Translations under genes and position numbers: made by a program
The notes under the pieces: model-generated
Databases searched by the model: none
What the model was told of the DNA's origin: nothing
Seen by the model: the letters and a program-made list of their open reading frames with translations, nothing else
In this document: one piece after another, positions 9,310-17,999 of the stretch
Layout of the letters: each line of letters opens with the position of its first letter
How positions within the stretch are numbered: the first letter of the stretch is position 1
DNA from: Hyphomicrobiales bacterium
GTDB taxonomy: Bacteria > Pseudomonadota > Alphaproteobacteria > Rhizobiales > Xanthobacteraceae
DNA: 64,000 bases
Assembly (NCBI GenBank): GCA_016713235.1
Contig: JADJPN010000002.1
Location: forward strand, 248,001 to 312,000
Direction: 5' to 3'

Positions 9310-10101
9310 ATGACGACTGAACAGCCGGTGCTGCTTCGTAACGATGGCGCCATTGCGCATATTCGCTTTAATCGGCCACATGTTTTGAACGCGCTGAATG
9401 CGGAATTTGCTCATGCGTTGCTGGATACGTGCAAGAAGGTTGCCGCTGACGAGAAGAATCGCGTCGTGGTCATCTCGGGCGAAGGCCGCGCCTTTATGTC
9501 CGGCGGTGACATCGGTTCGTTCAAGTCCGAGGCGGCCAAGTCTTCCGGATTTTTTCGCGAGCTTATTGATGTCTTTCACGGGGCATTGGAAATCCTCGCG
9601 GAACTGCCGCGTCCGGTTATCGCGTCTCTGAATGGTCCGGTGGCGGGCGCAGGCTTGAGTGTCGCGCTGATCGCCGATCTTGCCGTGGCTGCGGACGATG
9701 CAAAGTTCACACTTGCCTATTCGCGTCTCGGCACCAGTCCGGACGGCTCTTCTTCATGGTCGCTGCCGCGCGTCGTAGGCTTGCGAAAGGCGCTTGAGAT
9801 TGCGCTTCTGTCCGACATGTTCGACGCGCAGGAAGCGTTGCGCCTTGGCATCGTGAACAAGGTCGTGCCGGCGGCTTCACTGGCCGACGAGACAGAAAAA
9901 CTCGCGCAACGGCTTGCGGAAGGCCCGACCTTTGCCTACGGGCAGATCAAGCAACTCATGCGCCAGTCGCATCTCAATATGCTGCATGAGCAACTTGCAA
10001 AGGAGAGCGATGCCTTCGTGAGCTGCTCGCTGACGAAGGATTTCGCCGAAGGGGTTTCCGCTTTCGTCGATAAGCGCGCGCCGAAGTTCAACGGCAGCTA
10101 G
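9310..10101 (+). CDS. Enoyl-CoA hydratase/isomerase family protein
   Basis: The second crotonase of the operon, 263 residues, starts at ATG 9310 behind GGAGAG. It carries VVISGEGRAFMSGGDIGSF (oxyanion hole), RPVIASLNGPVAGAGLSVAL and FTLAYSRLGTSPDGSSSW. The SPDGSSSW stretch replaces the hydratase catalytic glutamate region and is common in 2-(1,2-epoxy-1,2-dihydrophenyl)acetyl-CoA isomerase-like (PaaG) and enoyl-CoA isomerase members, so isomerisation is a real alternative to hydration. It is the last gene of the catabolic operon and converges on the YeeE gene with a 4-base overlap of coding ends. Confidence 0.85.
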   Translation: MTTEQPVLLRNDGAIAHIRFNRPHVLNALNAEFAHALLDTCKKVAADEKNRVVVISGEGRAFMSGGDIGSFKSEAAKSSGFFRELIDVFHGALEILAELPRPVIASLNGPVAGAGLSVALIADLAVAADDAKFTLAYSRLGTSPDGSSSWSLPRVVGLRKALEIALLSDMFDAQEALRLGIVNKVVPAASLADETEKLAQRLAEGPTFAYGQIKQLMRQSHLNMLHEQLAKESDAFVSCSLTKDFAEGVSAFVDKRAPKFNGS

Positions 10102-11154
10102 CTTTTCGGAAGATCGGGAAGGCGTAGCGGTCCGCGTAACGCCAGCGTTGCGCCGAGCGCGATGCCCGCAATTGCGAGCAGCGAGCCGAACGAGAGCGTC
10201 GAAAATCCCGTCAGTCCTTGCCCGATCGAACAGCCGAGCGCCATCGCGCCGCCCACGCCCATCAAGGTGCCGCCCGCCATGTAGCGCAGCATCTGTGTGG
10301 GCCGGCTGAAGCCCTGCAATTCATAGGTTCGCGACAGCAGGGCGCTGCCGAGTGCGCCAAGGAGAACGCCGCAGACGATGGCTGTGCCGAACGACATCCG
10401 CGCGCCGGTTGCCAGCATCGCGTATTGTATCGTCTCGCCAATTGGCGCGACGAATGTCAGCGACGCAATAGGCGCCGGCTCGAAGTCGTCGCGGCCGAAA
10501 TAGCCGGTTGCGAGCCAGCCCGCAGCGATCAGCGGACCGACGATAAGGCCGCCGAAGATGTCGCGCGGACTGCCGCGAAATGAGGGGCTTCTGAACGCGA
10601 GGATGATCAGAATTGTTCCGATCAGGATTGCAGGAAGCAGCTTTGCGGTGCCGGGGGCTGAACCAGGTTTCCAGATAGCGTGGGATCGAAGGCAGCTTGT
10701 CGAAGGCAATTGTAGTCGGCGTGGCGAGCGCCGTGCGCAGTGGCGCAATCACGCCCGTGAGCGTTGCGAAAGCGGCGATGCCGAGACAAAGCAGAACGAC
10801 AAACGAGCGCATATTGCCCTGGCCGAACAATACGAGCGTGCGCGAGCCGCAGCCATTCGCGGCGATCATGCCGTAGCCGAAAATGGCGCCGCCGAGCGGA
10901 ATCGCGAGCCATGACAAGGGCGCCGACAGATAGATCGAGCGGCGCAGGTCGATCAGGCCGATGCCTTCGAAAAGTTGCGTTGCAAGCAGCGCGATCGCCA
11001 TCGCCAGCGCGAAAGCGGAAAGCTTCCTGCGGTCGCCCGTGATCCACAGGCCGCGGAAAGCGGTGTTGAGGCAGAATCCCGTGCGCTGCACGGTGATGCC
11101 GAACAGAATGCCGATAACGAAACCGGCCCAGAGCGAAATTGTCAAAGCAGACAT
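10098..11154 (-). CDS. YeeE/YedE family sulfur-compound transporter (frameshifted)
   Basis: An integral membrane protein of about 351 residues with around ten hydrophobic segments, of the YeeE/YedE (DUF395, sulphur transport) family. The N-terminal half has GITVQRTGFCLNTAFRG and AANGCGSRTLVLFGQGN; the C-terminal half has the repeat-equivalent ALGCSIGQGLTGFSTLSFGS. Both halves thus carry the conserved cysteine near a transmembrane pore, as in the thiosulfate importer TsuA/YeeE. The frame breaks in the G-run at 10653-10657, where one G too many is present; removing it joins ETWFSP to GTAKLLPAILIG. It is the last gene after cytochrome c and FccB, which supports a role in moving reduced sulfur. 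Confidence 0.83.
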
Positions 11155-11193
11155 CTCTCTCGCTTACTGGGCCGGTTGATTGGTCGCAAGTGC

Positions 11194-12492
11194 TTAGGCT
11201 TTGGTGCCCCAGGCGTCGTTGGCGATCGCGTTGTACCAGGCGACACCGTAGTCCGCCTCGAGTTTGCGGAATTCGGGCGTGGCCTCGCGCGGGCTGACGC
11301 CACCCGAACCCTTGATCTCGTTCAGCTTGCCGTCCGCGATGTTGTAGACGTTCGCGACCGAGATGCCGTAGTCGGGTGCGATCAGGCTGTAGCAGGTATT
11401 CGCCCACGAGGCCTTCGGCGCGGGACGGCCGGCGAGGGCGGCGACGATTGCCGCAGCCGCGACCTTGCCTTGCGCATTCGCAACGAAGCCGGATTTCGGC
11501 ATCGGCGTCGCGGCGGTTGCGTCTCCGATCACGTGAATGTCGGCAACCTGCGAAGACTCGAAGGTTTCCGGCTTGATCGGCACCCAGCCGCTTTGCGCAG
11601 AGACGCCGGCACGGTCAGCGATGAAGCCGGCCTTCTGCGGCGGTACGACATTCAACACGGCGGCTTTATGCTTCTTGCCGAACTCGGTTTCGACTTCGCG
11701 CGCACGCGCGTCGACACGGACGACCTTGCCGTCCTTGGAGAGTGGCACCCACTCGATCATCTCGCCGTAGACTTTCTTCCAGCCGTCGAGGAAGAGGCCT
11801 TGCTTGGAGAAGTTTTCCTTGGCGTCGAGCACGAGGATTTTCGATTTCGGCTTTTGTGTTTTGAAGTAATGGCCGATCATGCTGACGCGTTCATACGGTC
11901 CCGGCGGGCAGCGGAACGGATTTTCCGGTGCGACGAGAATGAACGTGCCGCCATCGGGCATCGCATCGAGCTGCTGTTTCAGCAGCGCGGTTTGCGGCCC
12001 GGCCTGCCAGGCATGTGGTGCGAATTGTGCTGCGGCCTGGTCGTAGCCCTTGAGGGCACCCCAGCGAATATCGATGCCGGGCGAAAGCACAAGCTTGTCG
12101 TATTGCAGCACGCGGCCACCCGCGAGTGTGACCGTCTTCTTCTTGTTGTCGACGTCGTTTGCGAGTGCATGAACGACCTGCACGCCGAGCGCGCGCAGTT
12201 CGTTGAAGTTGTGGCCCTGCTGCTCGAAGGTGCGCAGCCCGCCGAAATGCAGGTTCGTAAACGGGCAGGTGTAGTAGCGCTGCAACGGTTCGACCAGCGT
12301 CACCTGAATCTTCGGGTTTGCACGCTTGATGTATTTCGCAGCGGTGGCGCCGCCGAAGCCTCCGCCGACGACGACAACGCGGCCCGCACCCGCGCCCTGC
12401 GCGATGGCCGGCATCGAAAGCGAAGCGAGACCAGCTCCGGCTCCGCCGAGAAGCTGCAACGTGCGGCGGCGAGAAATCATGTTCGTGCTCAT
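11194..12492 (-). CDS. fccB: Sulfide:cytochrome c oxidoreductase flavoprotein FccB
   Basis: A 432-residue flavoprotein with an N-terminal Tat-type signal (SRRRTLQLLGG ... AIAQG), the FAD-binding GRVVVVGGGFGGATAAKYIK, and the flavocytochrome c sulfide dehydrogenase pattern: YTCPFTNLHFGG and FRCPPGPYERVSMIG contain cysteines of the redox-active region, and GDATAATPMPKSGFVAN lies in the second FAD-contact segment. It should oxidise sulfide in the periplasm and pass electrons to a c-type cytochrome. I start at ATG 12492, whose A overlaps the last base of the upstream cytochrome stop; the longer open frame upstream lacks the signal peptide context. The partner cytochrome is the gene at 12492-12815. 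Confidence 0.88.
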   Translation of the reverse strand: MSTNMISRRRTLQLLGGAGAGLASLSMPAIAQGAGAGRVVVVGGGFGGATAAKYIKRANPKIQVTLVEPLQRYYTCPFTNLHFGGLRTFEQQGHNFNELRALGVQVVHALANDVDNKKKTVTLAGGRVLQYDKLVLSPGIDIRWGALKGYDQAAAQFAPHAWQAGPQTALLKQQLDAMPDGGTFILVAPENPFRCPPGPYERVSMIGHYFKTQKPKSKILVLDAKENFSKQGLFLDGWKKVYGEMIEWVPLSKDGKVVRVDARAREVETEFGKKHKAAVLNVVPPQKAGFIADRAGVSAQSGWVPIKPETFESSQVADIHVIGDATAATPMPKSGFVANAQGKVAAAAIVAALAGRPAPKASWANTCYSLIAPDYGISVANVYNIADGKLNEIKGSGGVSPREATPEFRKLEADYGVAWYNAIANDAWGTKA

Positions 12493-12815
12493 TACTTCTT
12501 CTCCGCGAAATGCTTGGCGAGCGCTTCGATCTGCTCGTCGGTGTAGCCCTTGGAGAGGCGGTTCATGATGGTTGTGCCCGGAGGCGGCGTTTCGCCCTTG
12601 AACGCTTTCATCATCGCGGCGAGCGTTGCGGCAGGACGGCCTGCGAGGGGCGGAATTTTCCCGTTCGATTTGCCGTCGGTGCCGTGGCAGTTGGCGCAAG
12701 GACCGGCGAGAACGGCCGCATCAGCCGCAGACAGCGCCTGCGCATGCGCGCCGCCGCTCGCGAGCAGCAAAGCGGCTGCGGAAAATAGGCCTAGTGTTTT
12801 CAGTCTGCTGGTCAT
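12492..12815 (-). CDS. Periplasmic monoheme cytochrome c, FccA-like
   Basis: A 107-residue protein with a Sec signal peptide (LGLFSAAALLLASGGAHA, cleavage near residue 25), one haem-binding CANCH motif at about residues 40-44, and a distal methionine in the segment TTIMNRLSKGYTDEQIEALA near the C-terminus. It is a class I cytochrome c. Directly upstream of fccB with a 1-base overlap, it is the likely haem subunit or electron acceptor of sulfide dehydrogenase. It is monohaem, whereas some FccA proteins are dihaem. It is transcribed divergently from soxY across an AT-rich operator region. Confidence 0.85.
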   Translation of the reverse strand: MTSRLKTLGLFSAAALLLASGGAHAQALSAADAAVLAGPCANCHGTDGKSNGKIPPLAGRPAATLAAMMKAFKGETPPPGTTIMNRLSKGYTDEQIEALAKHFAEKK

Positions 12816-12835
12816 CCAGCCCCCTCCAAGATAAA

Positions 12836-12852
12836 CACATAAATATTATGTG
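12836..12852. promoter_or_regulatory. Perfect inverted repeat in the sox/fcc divergent promoter (site 1)
   Basis: CACATAA (12836-12842) and TTATGTG (12846-12852) form perfect 7-bp arms around ATA. The repeat is about 20 bp upstream of the cytochrome start, in a stretch much richer in A and T than the surrounding genes. Its position fits an operator overlapping the minus-strand promoter. Confidence 0.5.
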
Positions 12853-12861
12853 CTTTTAATC

Positions 12862-12876
12862 ATTCTACGTTAGAAT
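12862..12876. promoter_or_regulatory. Perfect inverted repeat in the sox/fcc divergent promoter (site 2), ATTC-N7-GAAT
   Basis: ATTCTA (12862-12867) and TAGAAT (12871-12876) are perfect 6-bp arms around CGT. ATTC...GAAT half-sites resemble operators of the sulfur-responsive ArsR repressors BigR/SqrR, which control sulfide-oxidation genes. The spacing here is 7 rather than the 8 I recall for SqrR. No ArsR gene lies in the window. Confidence 0.5.
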
Positions 12877-12995
12877 ATCTGAAATGAAGATAGGGGTTTA
12901 GGCAAGGCGTATTTTTACTGCCTCGTTATTTCGCGGAAGACGCCTTATCTCTTGAATCGCTTGCACTATCCGGAAGGTGCGAAGACAAGGACGAG

Positions 12996-13448
12996 ATGAA
13001 CACCCTATCGAGACGCCAGACTTTCGTGCTGTTCGGCTGGGCGGCTGCTGCATTTGCGCTGCTGCGGAGTTCGCACGTGGCAGCGCAGGCGAATGACATT
13101 GTAGCCGAGTTTACCGGCGGGAAGCCGCCGGTAGCCGGCAGGGTAGAACTCGATATCCCCTTTACCGCCGACAACGCGAACTCCGTGCCGCTCGGCATCA
13201 AGGTCGATAGCCCGATGACGGCGGATAACTATTGCAGCGAAGTGCTGGTCATCGCCGACAAGAATCCGCGCCCGAAGGTGTGCAGCTTTAAATTCGAACC
13301 CGGCCTTGGGGTGCCTTACCTCACCACGCGGATCCGGCTCGCGGAATCGCAAAACGTAACCGTATTTGTAAAAATGAACGACGGCTCGGTGTTCATGACG
13401 CGCAAGGCCGTCACCGTGACCAGCGGCGCCTGCGCACCGGGAGGATAG
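12996..13448 (+). CDS. soxY: Thiosulfate oxidation carrier protein SoxY
   Basis: A 150-residue SoxY. It has a Tat/Sec-like leader (LSRRQTFVLFGWAAAAFALL), then an immunoglobulin-like fold with the SoxY core segment GRVELDIPFTADNANSVPLGIKV written here across the N-terminal third. The carrier cysteine that holds sulfur intermediates is C146. The tail reads TSGACAPGG, not the canonical swinging-arm ending GGCGG, so three residues plus one follow the cysteine. SoxZ follows after 4 bases and should form the SoxYZ heterodimer. No SoxXA, SoxB or SoxCD genes are within the window. It is transcribed away from the cytochrome/FccB operon. Confidence 0.85.
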   Translation: MNTLSRRQTFVLFGWAAAAFALLRSSHVAAQANDIVAEFTGGKPPVAGRVELDIPFTADNANSVPLGIKVDSPMTADNYCSEVLVIADKNPRPKVCSFKFEPGLGVPYLTTRIRLAESQNVTVFVKMNDGSVFMTRKAVTVTSGACAPGG

Positions 13449-13452
13449 GATC

Positions 13453-13779
13453 ATGTCGAGTCCCCCGCGTATCTGGCTGAGCACCAAGTCGCCGAAGAAA
13501 GGCGAAGTCGTCACCGTGCGTACCATTGTACAGCACGTCATGGAGACCGCCTTTCGAAAAACCGAAGACGGCAAGCCTGTGCCGCAGAAGATCGTCAATC
13601 GCTTCGAGTGCAAATTGAACGGCAAGCCGGTTATTGTCTGGACTCTCGGTACCGGCGTTTCCGCGAACCCCTATCTCGAATTCCGCTTCAAGGCCGAGGA
13701 GGCGGGCGAACTCAAGATGGTCTGGACCGATGACGACAAATCGGTCATCGAAGCGGTAGAAAAAATCACACTTGCGTAG
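13453..13779 (+). CDS. soxZ: Thiosulfate oxidation carrier complex protein SoxZ
   Basis: A 108-residue SoxZ in one frame, with the Ig-like fold pattern: IWLSTKSPKKGEVVTVRTIV, the acidic-to-polar middle NRFECKLNGKPVIVW, and GVSANPYLEFRFKAEEAGEL. SoxZ is a cytoplasmically made, co-exported partner without its own signal peptide, consistent with the lack of one here. It forms the SoxYZ carrier with the gene 4 bases upstream. Paired with FccAB and YeeE on the opposite strand, it suggests a reduced-sulfur scavenging unit rather than a full Sox multienzyme operon. Confidence 0.9.
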   Translation: MSSPPRIWLSTKSPKKGEVVTVRTIVQHVMETAFRKTEDGKPVPQKIVNRFECKLNGKPVIVWTLGTGVSANPYLEFRFKAEEAGELKMVWTDDDKSVIEAVEKITLA

Positions 13780-13787
13780 GGTATCCG

Positions 13788-14465
13788 ATGTCGCAGACCG
13801 AATTTCTAACGCCAGGAAAGTTCGTCGATAGCGACAATCCGGAAATCGTATCTTTCGCCGAAAAGGCGGTCGCAGGCGTGCGTGGCGAGAAAGCGCGGGC
13901 GATCGCGCTCTATCTCGCGGTCCGGGACGCGGTTTCGTACAATCCGTATCTCGACTATTCCAACCCCGAGAAGTTCCGTGCGAGCGACGTCCTGAAGGCG
14001 GGACAAGGATTTTGTGTAGGCAAGTCGGCATTGCTTGCGGCTTGTGCGCGTGCGGTTGGGATTGCCGCCCGGCCCGGATATGCGGATGTGCGCAATCACA
14101 TTGCTTCCAAGAAGCTGCGCGATCTGGTGCAGACCGACATCTTCCACTGGCACTCCTACACGGAAATGCTGATCGAAGGAAAATGGGTGAAGTCCACGCC
14201 CGCTTTCGACTCTGCGCTTTGCGCACGCGCCAAACTTGCGCCGCTCGAGTTCGACGGCGAGAACGATTCTCTATTTCAGCCGTTCGACTCCGAAGGCCGC
14301 AAGCATATGGAGTATCTGCAAGATCGCGGCCCGCGCGCCGATGTGCCGTTCGAGCAGATCGTTTCCGATTTCAAGCGGCTCTATCCGCGCCTTGTCACGG
14401 GCGGCATTGAGGACGGCGATTTCAAAGCCGATGTCGAAGCGGCGGCGAACGCGGAAAAGAAATAA
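13788..14465 (+). CDS. Transglutaminase-like cysteine peptidase family protein
   Basis: A 225-residue protein of the transglutaminase-like superfamily. The catalytic triad can be placed: cysteine in GQGFCVGKSALLAACARAVGI near residue 74, histidine in FHWHSYTEM near residue 123, and aspartate in STPAFD near residue 140. No signal peptide is visible, so a cytoplasmic peptidase or amide hydrolase role is likely. It starts 8 bases after soxZ and may be read from the same promoter, but nothing known of Sox biology requires it. The substrate is unknown. Confidence 0.75.
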   Translation: MSQTEFLTPGKFVDSDNPEIVSFAEKAVAGVRGEKARAIALYLAVRDAVSYNPYLDYSNPEKFRASDVLKAGQGFCVGKSALLAACARAVGIAARPGYADVRNHIASKKLRDLVQTDIFHWHSYTEMLIEGKWVKSTPAFDSALCARAKLAPLEFDGENDSLFQPFDSEGRKHMEYLQDRGPRADVPFEQIVSDFKRLYPRLVTGGIEDGDFKADVEAAANAEKK

Positions 14466-14500
14466 CGCTGCTGCGCGGCTGGTAAGGATACGGTTCTCTC

Positions 14501-15736
14501 ATGCGTTCCAGTACATTCGATTTTTCCCCGTTATTTCCTGCGTCCCTGCCTGCGCCCGCGATTAAATGGACTGGCGCACCGCGGTTCAGCTTCGTCGGCG
14601 GGAACAACGATCCCGATGTAGTTCCGGTCGATGCGCTGCGTGAAGCGGCCGATGCCGTGCTTTCGCGCGAAGGGAACGCGCTTTCGAATTACACGGTCAA
14701 GACCGGTCCGCAGGGCTATCGCCCACTGCGTGAGTTCGTTGCGCAAAAGCTCAAGCGAGACGCCGGCATTTCCTGCACGGCGGAAGACATCGTGATGGTC
14801 TCGGGCTCGTTACAGGCGCTGGATCTCGTCAATGCCGTGTTCTGCGAGCCGGGCGACACCGTGATCTACGAGCAGGAGAGCTATCAGGGCTCCATCAACC
14901 GCATGACGCGCATGGGCGTGAATGTGGTCGGCATTCCACTCGATGATGACGGCATGCGGATGGATGTGCTTCACGACGCGTTGGCCGGCCTCAAGACGCG
15001 CGGGGTACGGCCGAAGTTCATCTACACGATTCCGACGGTGCAGAATCCGACCGCAACAATCATGAGCGAGGGGCGGCGGCGCGAACTACTGAAACTCTCG
15101 GAAGAATACGGCGTGCCGATTTTCGAAGACGATTGCTACGCCGACTTGATCTGGAGCGGAACGCGGCCGCCTGCGCTCTACGCGATGAGTAAGGCCGGCG
15201 GTGTCGTGCATATCGGTTCGTTCTCGAAGTCGGTCGCGCCAGCGCTTCGCGTCGGCTACGTCGTAGCGCCGTGGGAAATTCTATCGCGCGTGCTCGCGCT
15301 CAAGACCGATGCCGGTTCCGGCGCGCTGGAGCAGATGGTGCTTGCCGAATTCTGCAAGCCGCATTTCGAAACCCATGTGCCAAAGCTACGCGGCGCGCTC
15401 CGCGCGAAGCTGGAAACGCTGATGGAATCTTTAAACGAGCAGTTCGGCACCGCCGCCGAATTCGAAGACCCGCAAGGAGGCATCTTCCTCTGGGTGAAAC
15501 TGCCCGATCAGGTCGATGCGATGCGGCTTTATCAGAAGGCGCTTGCGGCCGGCGTCGCGATCAATCCGGGCCCCGAGTGGTCGGTCGATGCAGCATATTC
15601 GAAGAGCCGCATTCGCATCTGTTTCGCCAGTCCCTCGCATGAACAGATTCGCGAAGGCGTGGCATTGCTCGCGGAAGTCTGCCGCAGCGAATTCGGTGTG
15701 CCGGCGCGCAGCGCGAATGTGCAGAAGCAGGATTAG
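14501..15736 (+). CDS. PLP-dependent aminotransferase, class I/II (LysN/2-aminoadipate type)
   Basis: A 411-residue fold-type I aminotransferase. The PLP lysine is K243 in HIGSFSKSVAPALRVGY; the aspartate for the pyridine nitrogen lies in EDDCYADLIW, and QNPTATIM is the conserved NP loop. The architecture matches the aminotransferase domain of MocR proteins without the DNA-binding part, and 2-aminoadipate (LysN-like) aminotransferases. It starts 35 bases after the transglutaminase gene. The amino-donor specificity is not readable. Confidence 0.82.
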   Translation: MRSSTFDFSPLFPASLPAPAIKWTGAPRFSFVGGNNDPDVVPVDALREAADAVLSREGNALSNYTVKTGPQGYRPLREFVAQKLKRDAGISCTAEDIVMVSGSLQALDLVNAVFCEPGDTVIYEQESYQGSINRMTRMGVNVVGIPLDDDGMRMDVLHDALAGLKTRGVRPKFIYTIPTVQNPTATIMSEGRRRELLKLSEEYGVPIFEDDCYADLIWSGTRPPALYAMSKAGGVVHIGSFSKSVAPALRVGYVVAPWEILSRVLALKTDAGSGALEQMVLAEFCKPHFETHVPKLRGALRAKLETLMESLNEQFGTAAEFEDPQGGIFLWVKLPDQVDAMRLYQKALAAGVAINPGPEWSVDAAYSKSRIRICFASPSHEQIREGVALLAEVCRSEFGVPARSANVQKQD

Positions 15737-15744
15737 CGTCCCGC

Positions 15745-16523
15745 TTACGCCGCGATCGCCTTCAGCACGTCATCGGGTTTTCCGCGAGCAGCATGTGTCC
15801 TGCGCCGGCGAGGATCACGACCTTCGCGCCGGGGATAAGCGCGGCAAGCGCCTTGCCGTTCTTCGCGGGTGTCATCAGATCGCGCTCCGCTAGTACGATG
15901 GTGGTCGGTGCGTTCACCCGCTTCGCGGCTTCCGTGGCGTTGTAAGCGTTGCTTGCCGTGAGATCGTTGAACAGCACGCCCGGTTTTGCTGCCTCCAGCA
16001 CGCGCACGCCCTTGCCGATCAACCAGTTGCCCGGCGAAAGGCTGCCGCCGAGCGCGGCGCGAGCGCCGAAGCCCCAGATCGTCATCATCGCAATCGCGTC
16101 CGGTGAGTTCGCTTTTGCGGCGCTGAGCAGAGCGTCGCTGACGGGCATGGCCGTCGCCGCGCCGATCAGACGAAGGCTCGCAACCCGATCCGGATGTCTT
16201 GCGGCAGTTTCGACGGCAATCAGTGCGCCGAGCGAATGTCCGATCAGCCGCGCCTTCTTCGCGCCAACCGCATCGAGCAAGGCCGGGATCCAGTCAGCCA
16301 GTTCCTCAACCGAGCCGAGCGGCTCGCCGCCGGATAGGCCGTGCCCCGGCAGATCAGGCGCGAGTACGGCGAAACCGTTATGCGCGTGCCAGCGCGTGTA
16401 GAGCGCCCAGGTCGAGTGGTCGAAACCAGCGCCATGAATAAAGACGGCCGCCGGTTTTGAGGCATCGAAGTCCTTGCCGCCGGTGGCAACGAAAACTTCC
16501 GATCCATTCACATTGATCCGCAT
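15745..16523 (-). CDS. Alpha/beta hydrolase (C-terminal frameshift)
   Basis: An alpha/beta-hydrolase of about 259 residues. Visible elements are FIHGAGFDHSTWALYTRWHA (oxyanion loop), LIGHSLGALIAVETAARHPD with the nucleophile elbow GHSLG, and GAGHMLLAENP with the catalytic histidine near the end. In the open frame the protein ends early, at 15762, after ENPMTC. The family usually continues with a C-terminal helix, and the neighbouring frame gives DDVLKAIAA and a stop at 15745-15747. One C missing in the run complementing GGG at 15775-15777 explains this. It lies immediately downstream of metY on the same strand. The substrate is unknown. Confidence 0.8.
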
Positions 16524-16527
16524 GGCG

Positions 16528-17824
16528 TTACGCCTTCTGTGAAGCGCGGAGCGCCTGTGAGAGATCGTCGATAATGTCCTGCGCGCTTTCGATGCCGACC
16601 GAGAGGCGGATCAATTCTTCGCCGATGCCGGCGGCTTTCAACTGTGCCGTGTCCATCTGTTGATGGGTTGTGCTCGCGGGGTGGATCACGAGCGTTTTTG
16701 CGTCGCCGACATTGGCAAGATGGCTCGCCAGCCGCAGGCTTTCGATGAACTTCTTGCCTGCCGCGCGCCCGCCCTTGATGCCGAAGCTCACGATGGAGCC
16801 CGCGCCGCGCGGCAGGAGTTTCTTCGCGAGTTCGTGATCTTCGTGCGATGCGAGGGGTAGGGTGTAGCACCCATTCGACCGCGGGATTTTTCGAAAGCGC
16901 GTCCAGCACGGCGCTTGTATTCGCGACATGGCGATCCATGCGCACGCCGAGCGTTTCCACGCCTTGCATGATCTGGAATGCGTTGGTCGGCGAAATGCAG
17001 GCGCCGAAATCGCGCAGCCCCTCCGAGCGCGCACGCATGACGAAGCCCCAGGGGCCGAATTGTTCGACGAAATTGATGCCGTGGTAGCCGGCATAGGGTT
17101 CGGTGAGCTGCGGGAATTTTCCCGATGCGATCCAGTCGAACTTTCCGCCATCGACGATTACGCCACCAATGGCGATGCCATGCCCACCGATCCATTTCGT
17201 CATCGAATGCATGACGAGATCGGCGCCGAGCTCGATGGGGCGGGAGAGGTATGGGGTTGCGAAAGTGTTATCGATCAGCAGCGGAATTTTCGCGGCGTGC
17301 GCGATTTCCGCGACTTTCGGGATGTCGAGCACTTCGAGGCCGGGATTGCCGATGGTCTCGCCGATCACGAGTTTGGTATTCGGCTTGATCGCGGTCTTGA
17401 TGCCGGCGTGATCGCGCGGTTTCACGAACGTCGTGGTGATGCCGAAGCGCGGCAGCGTGTGCGCGAGCAGATTAATCGTGCCGCCATAGAGCGAAGCAGA
17501 CGCGACGATGTGGTCGCCGGCATTCGCGAGCGTTGCAATCGCAAGATGCATCGCGGCCATGCCGCTTGCGGTCGCGACCGCGCCGACACCGTTTTCCAGC
17601 GCGGCGAGCCGTTCTTCGAGCACGGCGGTCGTCGGGTTCGAGATGCGCGTATAGATGTTTCCCGCGCGCTCTAGATTAAAGAGTGCCGCCGCGTGGTCCG
17701 TGTCCTGGAACACATAAGATGTCGTCTGATAGATCGGCACGGCGCGCGCGCCGGTGGTGGGATCGGGATGTTGTCCCGCATGCAGGCTCAGCGTTTCGAA
17801 GGCGGGCGGTTTGGGTGCAGCCAT
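16528..17824 (-). CDS. metY: O-acetylhomoserine sulfhydrylase MetY (frameshifted)
   Basis: A PLP enzyme of the Cys/Met metabolism family, about 431 residues, the normal length for O-acetylhomoserine (thiol)-lyase. It has FETLSLHAGQHPDPTTGARA, IYTRISNPTTAVLEERLAAL, and the PLP lysine K210 in DLVMHSMTKWIGGHG; the C-terminal half ends with HQQMDTAQLKAAGIGEELIR and ESAQDIIDDL. The frame changes at the G-run 16854-16857, where one G too many is present on the plus strand. It would convert O-acetylhomoserine plus sulfide to homocysteine. It is followed by the alpha/beta hydrolase on the same strand. Confidence 0.88.
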
Positions 17825-17999
17825 TTTTCATTTTTCCTTCGCGCAAATTCTACGGTGCAATTTCGCCCGTAGTGGCCGCAAGAGCAACGTAAGTGCCCCG
17901 CGCTGCCAGACACGAACTCAACGCGTTAGGACATTTCCGGGAAGCGGCAGAACGAGTGCGCCGCAGCACGATTTTACCACTGTTCCTGTCACAAACTGG

